This document shows, one piece after another, positions 54,338 to 62,539 of a stretch of DNA of 64,000 bases. Position 1 is the first letter of the stretch, and the number at the start of each line of letters is the position of its first letter. A program made the translations under genes and the position numbers. The notes under the pieces are model-generated. The model worked only from the letters and a program-made list of their open reading frames with translations, searched no databases and had not been told where the DNA came from. The DNA is from Sphingomonas kyeonggiensis (GTDB taxonomy: Bacteria > Pseudomonadota > Alphaproteobacteria > Sphingomonadales > Sphingomonadaceae). Where the stretch lies: positions 1,876,704 to 1,940,703 of the forward strand of contig NZ_JACIEH010000001.1 in assembly GCF_014196745.1 (NCBI RefSeq), read 5' to 3'.

Positions 54338-57300
54338 ATGCTGGCATCCGTCACGCTATCCGTGTTTGCGTTAACATCGCCTGGCATCGAAGCGCCCGCA
54401 CCGGCGACCGGGGAAGGCTATGCCTTCCCGGTGGACATCCTCAGCGGCCCGCTCGACGGAGCGCTGCAGGATCTGGCGCGCCAGACCGGAATCGAGCTGC
54501 TGTTCGACCGGGCGATGCTACGCGGCCTGCGCGCGCCGCGCCTCAGGGGCCGGATGACGGTGGATGCTGCGCTCCGTACGCTGCTCGGCCAGACCGACCT
54601 CGTCCATCGCCGTGCCGCCACCGGCGCCTGGGTCGTCGAGCGCCGGCCGCTCCCCGAAGCCGCGCCGCCGGAAGAGCTTGCCGAGCCCGAGATACTGGTG
54701 ATCGGCCGCAAGACCCAGAATCTCGACATCCGCCGCCGCGAGAACGACGTCCAGCCCTATCAGGTCTCGACGCGGCCCCAGATCGTCAACGCGCACCGCA
54801 ACGATCTCGAGCAATATTTCCGCAGCCGGGTCAGCGCCAACACGCAGATGTTCCCGAACAGCTATTCGCAACTTGGCGAGACCAACTCCCAGATCGACCT
54901 GCGCGGACTCGGCACGGACCAGACTCTGATCCTGGTCGACGGCCGCCGCCTGCCGGGCATTCCGGAAAGCGCCCTGGCCTTCGCCCAGCCGGACCTGAAC
55001 GCCATTCCCTTCCACGCGATCGAGCGTGTCGAGACGCTCACGGGTACTGCCGGCGGCATCTATGGCTTTGGGGCGCTGGGCGGCGTGGTCAACGTCGTGC
55101 TGCGGCGGGACCTGCACGGCCTCGAGCTCCACGGCACCGCCGGGGTCAGCACCCGGGGAGATGCCCGGCGGGTGGGCCTCGAGGGCGGCTTCGGTTTCTC
55201 GCCCGACCAGGGCGCCACGAATGTCAGCGTCTATGTGGCACACCGCTGGGAACAGGCCCTGCTCGATGGCCAGCGCAATTATGCCCTGCAGGCACGCAAA
55301 TTCGTCAACGCGCTGCTGCCGGACGAATTCTCGGGGAGCGGCGGCGTCCAGCTGGACAGCAACGCGGTCAACGTCTTCAGCCTGTTCGGCGACGAGCCTC
55401 TCGTCTTCAAGCCGGAATATGGCGGCGCCACGATCGCCAGCCACACCAATCTGCCCCGGGGCTTTTCCGGCACGACGGCGGACATGATCGCCGCGCTCAC
55501 GCGGGAATCGGGCATGACCGATCTCACTTTGTCGGACGAGCGCAACGCCAGCGACCTCGGATCGACACCGACCACGACCTCGGCGCTGTTCAACCTGCGC
55601 CATCGGTTCGGCGGCGGGATAGAGGCCTATTTCGATGCGCTCCTGCTGCGCAATCGGGGGCGGTTCGACGGTCTGACGTCCGACGGCCAGGTGGTCTTCT
55701 CCCCGGCTTCGGCGCACAATCCGTTCGACAATTATGTCTGGCTGACCTTCCCGGCGCCAGCCGCGCCACAGGCCTACAGGGTCACCATGGCGAGCGATCG
55801 TTACACTGCGGGCCTGATCGTCCCTCTGCCGCATCGCTGGAATGCGACGGCAGAAGCGACGTTCGGCTCCGTCCGCTACGAGGCGAAGGGCGGGACGAAG
55901 GGCTATTTCCCTTCTCTCGGGATTGAAGACGATATCGGCTTCGATCCCTTTGGTGACTGGGACACGCTGCAACGCAATCTTGCCTCCCTGACGCTCAGCA
56001 CCGCGGCGGTCCAGCGGTCGCGCAATCGCTATCGGGAGCAGTCGCTGCGGCTCGCCGGCCCGGTCTGGCGAACCGCCGCGGGCCCGACGACGCTGACCCT
56101 TCTCGCCCAGAACCGCCTCGAGAAGGTCCCCGGGTTCAGCATCGAGTATCTGGCGGACATCTACGGCCCCGATCCGTCCTATTCCGACTATGCCTCCCGG
56201 ACGAGCAACACGCGCTCGCTGCATGCGGAGATCAACGCCCCGCTGATCGCGCCAGACGCACGGGTGCCGCTGCTCAAGGGCCTCGAACTGCAACTTGCCG
56301 CCCGCTACGACGACCAGCGTTTCCGCTTCTCGACCGATCCGGACGAGCTGGATTCGGAGCGGCGGCGCGCCCGGTTCCGCGCGCTCGCCTTCACCGCCGG
56401 CGCCAAGTTCCTTCCGCTTCCCTGGCTGATGCTGCGCGGCAGCTATGCGACCGGGCAGCAACCGCCGCCGCTCGATTATCTCATCGAGTTTTCCTATACC
56501 TCCGGCCGCTACAGTCTCGTCGATCCCAAGCGGAGCAACAGCTGGGACCTCAACGACGGCGGCTATTATCTGGCCCGGTTGTCGGGAAATCCGGACCTGA
56601 AAGCCATTCGCGCCAACACATTGGCGCTGGGCATGGTCCTCAATCCGGCCGCGGAGCGCGGCCCGCGCCTGTCGTTCGACTATTCGCGCATCCGCAGGAC
56701 CGGGGACCTTGTGCAGCTGTACGAGTCCACCATCCTCGCGCACGAGGACGCCTGGCCCGAACGGGTCGCCCGCCTGTCGCTCACCGAGGCGGACCGGGCG
56801 CTCGGTTATACCGGCGGCTTGATTACGATGGTCGATTCACGGGTGATGAACGCAGGCACGCTCGACGTCGAATCGGTGGATGCCAAGCTGGACTGGACCC
56901 TGCCCCTGGCCGGCGGAACCTTGCGCAGCTACGCAAGCGGCACCTGGCAGATCCGCAACACGCGGACCGAACCGTTCAACGCGCCCGAACATCTCGCCGG
57001 CTTTCGCAGCGGCCCGCTGCGCTGGCGCGCCAATGGCGGCGCGGAATGGACGATCGGCCGGTCGCTGATCGGCACGAACATCCAGTATTTCAGCCGCTAC
57101 CGGATCGCGCCGTCGGACAAGTATCTGTGCTGCGCCACCGCTACCGAACGCTTGCAGGGATCACGCTACGTGCCCCGCCAGATCTATGTCGATCTCTATG
57201 CCAGCCGGCGCTTCAGCCTGCCCTGGGCAGGCAAGGACAATGGGTTCAGCCTGGACCTGGGCCTGGTGAACATCTTCGATACGCGGCCGCCCTATGACGC

Positions 57301-57394
57301 GGTGAACGCGTTCCTGGGCAATGTCCCGATGTACAGCCCCTATGGCGATCCCCGCCGACGGCGTGTCGAGATCGGGTTCAACGCGAGCTTCTAG
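54338..57394 (+). CDS. TonB-dependent transducer with STN signalling domain
   Basis: A 1,018-residue outer-membrane receptor. After a short signal peptide, residues about 28-105 form an STN domain (YAFPVDILSGPLDGALQDLA, LRGRMTVDAALRTLL), the periplasmic piece that touches a FecR protein. The plug follows (EILVIGRKTQNLDIRR, IDLRGLGTDQTLILVDGRRLPG, IERVETLTGTAGGIYGFGALGGVVNVVLRRD). Then comes a barrel ending VEIGFNASF. The FecR and FecI-like genes lie just downstream on the other strand, completing a cell-surface signalling set. An AGTCC/GGACT palindrome (54267-54281) sits 57 bases upstream. The ligand is not evident; siderophore or small aromatic molecules are possible. Confidence 0.92.
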   Translation: MLASVTLSVFALTSPGIEAPAPATGEGYAFPVDILSGPLDGALQDLARQTGIELLFDRAMLRGLRAPRLRGRMTVDAALRTLLGQTDLVHRRAATGAWVVERRPLPEAAPPEELAEPEILVIGRKTQNLDIRRRENDVQPYQVSTRPQIVNAHRNDLEQYFRSRVSANTQMFPNSYSQLGETNSQIDLRGLGTDQTLILVDGRRLPGIPESALAFAQPDLNAIPFHAIERVETLTGTAGGIYGFGALGGVVNVVLRRDLHGLELHGTAGVSTRGDARRVGLEGGFGFSPDQGATNVSVYVAHRWEQALLDGQRNYALQARKFVNALLPDEFSGSGGVQLDSNAVNVFSLFGDEPLVFKPEYGGATIASHTNLPRGFSGTTADMIAALTRESGMTDLTLSDERNASDLGSTPTTTSALFNLRHRFGGGIEAYFDALLLRNRGRFDGLTSDGQVVFSPASAHNPFDNYVWLTFPAPAAPQAYRVTMASDRYTAGLIVPLPHRWNATAEATFGSVRYEAKGGTKGYFPSLGIEDDIGFDPFGDWDTLQRNLASLTLSTAAVQRSRNRYREQSLRLAGPVWRTAAGPTTLTLLAQNRLEKVPGFSIEYLADIYGPDPSYSDYASRTSNTRSLHAEINAPLIAPDARVPLLKGLELQLAARYDDQRFRFSTDPDELDSERRRARFRALAFTAGAKFLPLPWLMLRGSYATGQQPPPLDYLIEFSYTSGRYSLVDPKRSNSWDLNDGGYYLARLSGNPDLKAIRANTLALGMVLNPAAERGPRLSFDYSRIRRTGDLVQLYESTILAHEDAWPERVARLSLTEADRALGYTGGLITMVDSRVMNAGTLDVESVDAKLDWTLPLAGGTLRSYASGTWQIRNTRTEPFNAPEHLAGFRSGPLRWRANGGAEWTIGRSLIGTNIQYFSRYRIAPSDKYLCCATATERLQGSRYVPRQIYVDLYASRRFSLPWAGKDNGFSLDLGLVNIFDTRPPYDAVNAFLGNVPMYSPYGDPRRRRVEIGFNASF

Positions 57395-58128
57395 AGCGCC
57401 TCGCCATCGCCGGAAAGATAGGCCAGCGCATCGGCCATGCGCACCAGGTCGGCGATCGTGCGTACACCCATCTTGCGCATCACCGCGCCGCGATGCGCCT
57501 TCACCGTGATCTCGCTGATCCCGAGCTCGCCGGCGACCTGCTTGTTGAGCAGTCCCTGCGTCACCAGCCCCATCACCTGACGCTCACGCTCGGTCAGTTG
57601 CGCATGCGCCGCGCGCAACGCGGTGCAGTCCACCGCCAGGCGCCGCCGAGCGCGGTCCATGGCGATGGCAGTGGCAATCACCTCGAGCAAATCCTGGTCG
57701 CGCGGCGGCACGTCGAAGAACTCGATCGCGCCCGCCTTCATCGCCAGCACGGCGGTACGGACGTCCGCGCGCTCGGCGGCCACGATCACTGGCGGCAGTG
57801 CCTCGGGCAGCACGCGCCGGGCGAGCAGCGCCAGCTCGGTCGAAGGCAGATGACGGACATGGATGAGGAGGCAGGCCGGCGCGTCGGGCAGCGCCGCCTC
57901 GGCAAAGGCATGGACGCTGCTATGGATGCACGCCCCGATCCCGGTCGAGCGGAACAAGTCTGCGAGCCGCATCGCTGCGGCGGGATCGTGATGGACGATA
58001 TGCGCAATCGCGTGCAGGTCCTGCGCTGCGGGATTCGGCCGCACCCGCGCGAGCGGAATGCCGGCGCTGCCCAGGAAGAGCGGCCGGTCGAAGCGGCAGC
58101 TGTCGTACGAAGCAAGCGTGGCGGTCAT
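57391..58128 (-). CDS. LuxR/FixJ-type regulator with degenerate receiver
   Basis: A 245-residue DNA-binding protein. The C-terminal helix-turn-helix is canonical (LTERERQVMGLVTQGLLNKQVAGELGISEITVKAHRGAVMRKM, residues 178-220). The N-terminal half keeps the receiver outline but not its chemistry: the acidic pair is HHD (46-48), the phospho-acceptor position is His90 in LLIHVRHLP, and the conserved Lys of the K-P motif is absent (FFDVPPRD). It should therefore act without phosphorylation. The ATG at 58126-58128 follows GGAGGGC. It is third in the minus operon sigma-FecR-regulator. It is the best local candidate to bind the repeated palindrome, though that is inference. Confidence 0.88.
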   Translation of the reverse strand: MTATLASYDSCRFDRPLFLGSAGIPLARVRPNPAAQDLHAIAHIVHHDPAAAMRLADLFRSTGIGACIHSSVHAFAEAALPDAPACLLIHVRHLPSTELALLARRVLPEALPPVIVAAERADVRTAVLAMKAGAIEFFDVPPRDQDLLEVIATAIAMDRARRRLAVDCTALRAAHAQLTERERQVMGLVTQGLLNKQVAGELGISEITVKAHRGAVMRKMGVRTIADLVRMADALAYLSGDGEAL

Positions 58129-58194
58129 GGGATGCCCTCCGAAATTCCCGCCAAAGACGCACGGGAATCCGAAACCCACATCCCGATCCGGAAA

Positions 58195-59208
58195 TTATTT
58201 TCGCGCGAGCTCGATTTCCTTCGCTCGGCGGATCACGCGCAGCCCGTGCAGTTCGGCAACGGTGTTGGCGAAGCGCTCCGCCTCGCCCGCGCGGAACTGC
58301 CCCGATACCCGCAGCGCCGCGATACGGGGATCGCGGATGACGATCCGGATACGCGCATGGCGGTTGATCTCCGCAATCGCCTGGGAGAGCGGCACGTCGT
58401 TGAGGTCCACCAGCCCCTGGCTCCAGGCCGGCGTCTCCACCGGCGCGGGCACCATCGCCACCGACACCGCGTCGCCCCGCTCGGTGAAGCGCTGGCCGGG
58501 CATCAGCGTCACCGCCTCGCCCTCGCCCATCGGCTCGACCGCGACCTTGCCGCGGATCAGCATCACCTTGAGCATGTCATCGTCCAGATCGACGACGAAG
58601 CGCGTGCCGAGCGCCACCACGCGCCGGGTCGCCGCCATGACCCCGAAGGGCCGCGCGGGGTCATGGGCCACCTCGAACAGCGCCCGCCCGCGCACCAGCC
58701 GGATCGCGCGCGCGTCCGCGGCGAAGCGCACCTCGGCGACGCTGCCTGCATCCAGCGTCATCACACTGCCATCGGCCAGGGTAACATCGCGCACGCGCTC
58801 TGCCGGCGCCGCATAGCGCGACCAGGCAATCTCCTGCACCGTCGGCCCAGCGGGTCCGCCCGGCACGCGGGACGGCATCCACCACAGGCCCACCGCCACG
58901 AGCAGCAGCACCGCGGCCGCCACCCCGGCGAGTTGCGGCCAGCCGAGCCAGTCGCGACGCCGCGGCACCAGCGCATGGGCGCGCATCGCCGCGAGTATCT
59001 CGTCGTCCGCGCCCGCATCGAACGCATCCCAGCCACGCCCGGCCAGGGCGAAGGCCCGGGCATGCGCCGGATCCGCCGCCAGCCAATCGGCCAGCAGCCC
59101 TTCCTCGCTCGCCGTCAGCCCCTCGGCCCGGCGCACCGCGAGCAGCGCGGCGGCTTCGTCCACGGGCATTGCCCGCAACCGCTCCTGTGTCAGCGCCTCA
59201 CGCACCAT
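58195..59208 (-). CDS. FecR family anti-sigma/signal transducer
   Basis: A 337-residue inner-membrane protein. A cytoplasmic sigma-binding N-terminus with DUF4880-like features (VDEAAALLAVRRAEGLTASEEGLLADWLAADPAHARAFA) precedes a single membrane helix (residues 92-110). The periplasmic FecR domain follows (VTLADGSVMTLDAGSVAEVRF, LVRGRALFEVAHDPARPFGV, LGTRFVVDLDDDMLKVMLIRGKVAVEP). The C-terminal end (VDLNDVPLSQAIAEINRHARIRIVI) is the part that meets the receptor's STN domain. The gene overlaps the sigma gene by 11 bases, so the two are co-translated. Confidence 0.93.
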   Translation of the reverse strand: MVREALTQERLRAMPVDEAAALLAVRRAEGLTASEEGLLADWLAADPAHARAFALAGRGWDAFDAGADDEILAAMRAHALVPRRRDWLGWPQLAGVAAAVLLLVAVGLWWMPSRVPGGPAGPTVQEIAWSRYAAPAERVRDVTLADGSVMTLDAGSVAEVRFAADARAIRLVRGRALFEVAHDPARPFGVMAATRRVVALGTRFVVDLDDDMLKVMLIRGKVAVEPMGEGEAVTLMPGQRFTERGDAVSVAMVPAPVETPAWSQGLVDLNDVPLSQAIAEINRHARIRIVIRDPRIAALRVSGQFRAGEAERFANTVAELHGLRVIRRAKEIELARK

Positions 59209-59731
59209 CGCGCTTCTCCATCTCCGCGCTCAGGTGCCGCATCGCGCGGACCATGTGCTTCTCAACCGCACTGATCGAAATGCCGAGATGCCGGGCGATA
59301 TCGGCGTGGCGCTGCCCCTCCAGGCGGCGCAGCACGAACACGGTGCGCGTCCGCTCGGGCAGCGAGAGCAAGGCCGCAGTGACGGCGTGCAGGTCCTCCC
59401 TGCCGCTCAGCACCCGCTCGGGATCGAGTTCGTCATCACCCATGCGATCGGTATCGAGCACGACGTGCAGGTCGCTCCGCCGCACCGCACGGCGCCGGGC
59501 GCGATCGGCCAGCACGCTCGCCGCGGTGCGCAGGACATAGCCGCCAAGATGGCCGACCGACTCCTCGCTGTCACGCGCCACGATCCGGGTGAAGACGTCC
59601 TGCACCAGGTCCTCTACCTCGTCATCGTCGCGGACACGGCGCCGGAAATAGCCGGTCAGCCAGCGGCGCACCGGCCCGGCTTCCCGGGCCAGCGTCTCGC
59701 GGCTGGTCTGATCCTGCGGCTTTCTCCCCAT
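59198..59731 (-). CDS. FecI-like ECF sigma factor
   Basis: A 177-residue sigma factor. Region 2 includes RDDDEVEDLVQDVFTRIVA and HLGGYVLRTAASVLADRARR; region 4 includes LPERTRTVFVLRRLEGQRHADIARHLGISISAVEKHMVRAMRHL, the FecI-type wording. The start is taken as the ATG at 59729-59731; no strong ribosome site is seen. It leads the sigma-FecR-regulator operon opposite the STN receptor. The intergenic gap to the right carries element C, whose conserved arm faces away from this gene. Confidence 0.9.
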   Translation of the reverse strand: MGRKPQDQTSRETLAREAGPVRRWLTGYFRRRVRDDDEVEDLVQDVFTRIVARDSEESVGHLGGYVLRTAASVLADRARRRAVRRSDLHVVLDTDRMGDDELDPERVLSGREDLHAVTAALLSLPERTRTVFVLRRLEGQRHADIARHLGISISAVEKHMVRAMRHLSAEMEKRDGA

Positions 59732-59826
59732 TCCGGTGCATTGTCTCACAATCGCCTTAGGATCGCCAATAGCCGCAGCTAATATCGCCGCGCGCCCGAG
59801 AGCAATGCGTTGCCGCCGTTCCCGAT

Positions 59827-59857
59827 ACCAAAGTCCAACGGCACCATCGTACAATAG
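59827..59857. promoter_or_regulatory. Palindromic regulon element, copy C
   Basis: The right arm ACCATCGTACAATAG (59843-59857) fits the shared arm. The left is reduced to ACCAAAGT (59827-59834), eight bases before. It resembles copy A closely, including the preceding GATACCAA. The conserved arm points to the kinase-remnant and metallo-hydrolase genes (start 124 bases away). Confidence 0.6.
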
Positions 59858-59980
59858 CCCGCGCCCATCCGCCGCGCGCACAATCCACCACATCGGCAGG
59901 ACATCCAGCATCGCCGACTGGGGTGACGCGTGGTCCTCCGGTGTGGGCCCGCATGTCTTCGCCCCTTTCGGAGAAGACGC

Positions 59981-60487
59981 ATGCCGCATCTCAAGCAGAT
60001 CGGGGATCATCGCTGCGGCCCGCGCTGCGCCTGCCGCCAGGTGTCCGCCGACCAACCCCGTCCCGAAATCCTTCCCGCCGACACGACCGATCGCCGCAGC
60101 GAAGTCGCCACCCTCGCCCATGATTTCGGCAACCTGCTCCAGGTCGCCGCCAGCGCGCTCGGCCAGATCGAACGCAGCTTCGATCCCGCGCGAGACGCCG
60201 CCCTTTGCGCGTTGAGCCAGGCCGGCACCGCCGCCCTGGTCCGCGCCGGCGTGCTCAGCCGTGCATTGCTCGGCCAGCGGCCAGGCACAGCCCCGGAACC
60301 GATCCTCCCTGCCCAGGCGCTCGCCGCCATCGCCCCGCTGCTCGCCCTCGCCGCGGGCCGCCAGTTCGCCGAGCGCAACGGCGGCTGGGTCGAGATCGAC
60401 AGTACTCCCGGCAAGGGCACCGCCATCACCATCGGCCTGCCCGGCGCCGCCGTCGCGTACCCCCACAGCAATGGAGACCAAGGATGA
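59981..60487 (+). CDS. Histidine-kinase remnant missing most of the ATPase domain
   Basis: A 168-residue protein. Residues about 48-110 look like the dimerisation/phospho-acceptor domain of a histidine kinase (LAHDFGNLLQVAASALGQIE, His at the HD position). The end is the final part of a kinase ATPase domain (ERNGGWVEIDSTPGKGTAITIGLPGA). The region in between that should hold the N, G1 and F boxes is absent without loss of frame. It cannot be a working kinase; it may act as a phosphotransfer or decoy protein, or be decaying. The ATG at 59981 follows GGAG, and the stop overlaps the next start (ATGA). No receiver partner is evident. Confidence 0.7.
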   Translation: MPHLKQIGDHRCGPRCACRQVSADQPRPEILPADTTDRRSEVATLAHDFGNLLQVAASALGQIERSFDPARDAALCALSQAGTAALVRAGVLSRALLGQRPGTAPEPILPAQALAAIAPLLALAAGRQFAERNGGWVEIDSTPGKGTAITIGLPGAAVAYPHSNGDQG

Positions 60488-61509
60488 ACCACCTGCCCCT
60501 AGCCGCGGCGCTGCTCGCTCTCGCGCCATTCACTGCGCAGGCCCAGCAAGCCGGCGAGCCCGGCACGCCCTATGCGAACATGAATCACCTCGCCCCGATC
60601 GGTGTACGCAACGATCGCTATCTGACGGTCCCCGATGCCGCCAAGGGCCCGCCGATCGATCCCGCAAAGGGCTATCGCACCGAGGATCTGGGGGGCGGCA
60701 CCTATATGGTCACCGACAATGGCTACAGCTCGATGTTCGTGGTGTACGAGACCGGCGTTGTCGTGGTCGACGCGCCGCCCTCCTATGGCGCGCACCTGCT
60801 CGCCGCGATCCGCGAGGTGACCGACAGGCCGATCACCCATCTGATCTACAGCCACTCGCATGCCGATCACATCGCCGCCACGCCGTTGCTCGGCAAGGTA
60901 CCGGTGATCATCGCGCAGGAGGAGACGAAGCGCCTGCTGATCGAGGCACGGGATCCCAACCGTCCGCTCCCGACCCTTACCTTCAAGGAGCGCTACACGC
61001 TCAAGGCCGGCAGCAAGACGATCCAGCTCAGCTATCCCGGCTATGGCCATTCGCCGGGCAACATCCTGATCCATGTCCCTAGTGCGAAGGTGCTGATGGT
61101 GATCGACACCGTCTTCCCCGGCTGGATGCCCTGGCGCCGCCTCGCGCTGGCGCAGGACATCACCGGCCTGTTCCGGATCATGCACGAGATCGAGGGCATG
61201 GACTTCGACAAGCTGGTCGGCGGCCATGTCGAGCGCTGGGGCACCAAGGCCGATGTAATCCAGCAGCTCGAATTCATGAACGATCTCAAGGCCGCCGCCG
61301 CCACTGCGCTCAAGACCACCGGGATCGGCGAGGAACTGGATGCCGCCGACAAGACGAATCCCTGGGCGGTCTATGACAACTATATCGATCGGGTCGTCGT
61401 CCAGTGCATGAACACGCTCGAACCCAAATGGCGCGACCGGCTGGGCGGCTATGACGCCTTCATCTGGGACCAGTGCTTCGCGATGGAGCAGAGCCTGCGC
61501 ATAGACTGA
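60484..61509 (+). CDS. Exported metallo-beta-lactamase-fold hydrolase
   Basis: A 341-residue protein with a signal peptide ending TAQAQ. The zinc motif SHSHADH (His124, His126, Asp128, His129) is intact. Further ligands are likely in GYGHSPGN and VGGHVERWG. The C-terminal half (WRDRLGGYDAFIWDQC) is not typical of class B lactamases, so general hydrolase or lactonase activity is more likely than antibiotic resistance. It overlaps the kinase remnant by four bases and would be transcribed from element C. A GC hairpin follows. Confidence 0.88.
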   Translation: MNHLPLAAALLALAPFTAQAQQAGEPGTPYANMNHLAPIGVRNDRYLTVPDAAKGPPIDPAKGYRTEDLGGGTYMVTDNGYSSMFVVYETGVVVVDAPPSYGAHLLAAIREVTDRPITHLIYSHSHADHIAATPLLGKVPVIIAQEETKRLLIEARDPNRPLPTLTFKERYTLKAGSKTIQLSYPGYGHSPGNILIHVPSAKVLMVIDTVFPGWMPWRRLALAQDITGLFRIMHEIEGMDFDKLVGGHVERWGTKADVIQQLEFMNDLKAAAATALKTTGIGEELDAADKTNPWAVYDNYIDRVVVQCMNTLEPKWRDRLGGYDAFIWDQCFAMEQSLRID

Positions 61510-61519
61510 AGCCGGACGG

Positions 61520-61540
61520 GCCCGCTCGCGGAGAGCGGGC
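61520..61540 (+). terminator. Hairpin between metallo-hydrolase and enoyl-CoA hydratase genes
   Basis: Arms GCCCGCTC and GAGCGGGC, eight perfect pairs with a five-base loop, 10 bases after the stop. It sits between two convergent genes and can serve both. There is no T tract. Confidence 0.6.
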
Positions 61541-61548
61541 TCGATCCG

Positions 61549-62376
61549 TCACGCATCGCGATCGAACGCGACGTACTTGCCCAATTCCATCTCCACCGCC
61601 GAGCGCGTCTGCAGCCCGGCACGGACCAGGGCGGCCGATCGCTCCCGCGCCACGGGCCGCTGCACGGTCTCGAAATAGGCGGCCAGCGATTGCGGGAACA
61701 CCGCATCGTCCGGCAGCGATACGGCATCCACCAGGCGCTTGGCCGAAGCGATCGCCTGCTTGTCGAACCCCGCGAGCCGCCGTGCCAGGCGATCGACAAA
61801 GGTATCCAGCTCGCCATCGGGTAGCGCCCGGTTCACATAGCCATAGCGTTCGGCGAGAGGGCCCGGAAAGTCGTCCGCGCCCAGCACCACCTCCAGCGTG
61901 CGGCCTCGGCCCATCAACCCGGCGAGCCGAGCCATCGGGTTGCCGCCCGGCACCACGCCAACGCCCATCTCGAACTGGCCGAGGATCGCCCTTTCGGCAC
62001 TGGCGAAGCGCATGTCGCAGGCCAGCGCGAACTCGCTGCCGGCACCCCGCGCTCGCCCGCGGATCATCGCGATCGACGCCACCGGCGCGCGGGCGATGCG
62101 CACCAGCACGTCGAGCCAGAGGTGCATGCCGGTCGGCCCCGGCGCCATCGCCGCGGTTCGCGCCTTGTCGGCAAGCACGTCGTAATGGGCGAGGAAGAAG
62201 TCCGGATCGGCGCTGTCGAACACGATCACCCGCGCCTCGGGGTCGGTCTCGAGTTGGCCGATCAGCTCGGCCAGTTCCCCGATGGTGTCGGGATCGATCA
62301 GGTTGATCGGTGGATGGTCGAAGGTCGCGCGCAAGAGCCCGGGGGCCGGGCGCTGCAGCTGGATCTGTCTCGGCAT
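61549..62376 (-). CDS. Enoyl-CoA hydratase/isomerase family protein
   Basis: A 275-residue crotonase-fold protein. The oxyanion-hole segment SADPDFFLAHYDV (residues about 55-67) and the RGRARGAGSEFALACDMRFAS signature are present. The second oxyanion and catalytic region (GQFEMGVGVVPGGNPMARLAGLMGR) has Glu in the first usual position but not a clear second Glu, so hydratase activity is uncertain; isomerase or hydrolase chemistry is possible. The ATG at 62374-62376 follows GAGGAG. It is divergent from the gene at 62540 across element D. Confidence 0.88.
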   Translation of the reverse strand: MPRQIQLQRPAPGLLRATFDHPPINLIDPDTIGELAELIGQLETDPEARVIVFDSADPDFFLAHYDVLADKARTAAMAPGPTGMHLWLDVLVRIARAPVASIAMIRGRARGAGSEFALACDMRFASAERAILGQFEMGVGVVPGGNPMARLAGLMGRGRTLEVVLGADDFPGPLAERYGYVNRALPDGELDTFVDRLARRLAGFDKQAIASAKRLVDAVSLPDDAVFPQSLAAYFETVQRPVARERSAALVRAGLQTRSAVEMELGKYVAFDRDA

Positions 62377-62444
62377 GACATTGCTCCTCGAAGCACCCGC
62401 AAGGGTGCGGGAAGCGTCTTCAGGCCAGAGCCGGCCGATGGTCG

Positions 62445-62482
62445 CCATTGCACCATGGTGTCGTGAGACCATCGTCCAATAG
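62445..62482. promoter_or_regulatory. Palindromic regulon element, copy D
   Basis: The left arm CCATTGCACCATGGT (62445-62459) and right arm ACCATCGTCCAATAG (62468-62482) are inverted copies matching at 12 of 15 positions, eight bases apart. The left arm faces the enoyl-CoA hydratase gene (69 bases) and the right faces the gene at 62540 (58 bases). Confidence 0.7.
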
Positions 62483-62539
62483 CTCGCGCGCGGCGATCGG
62501 CCGACCTTGCCCGTGTCATCCGCAACCGGAGCAACTTCC

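Noticed and set aside
60484..61509. Metallo-beta-lactamase resistance gene
   Set aside because: Only the fold and HxHxDH zinc motif are shared; length and C-terminal half differ from class B lactamases and the context is catabolic.
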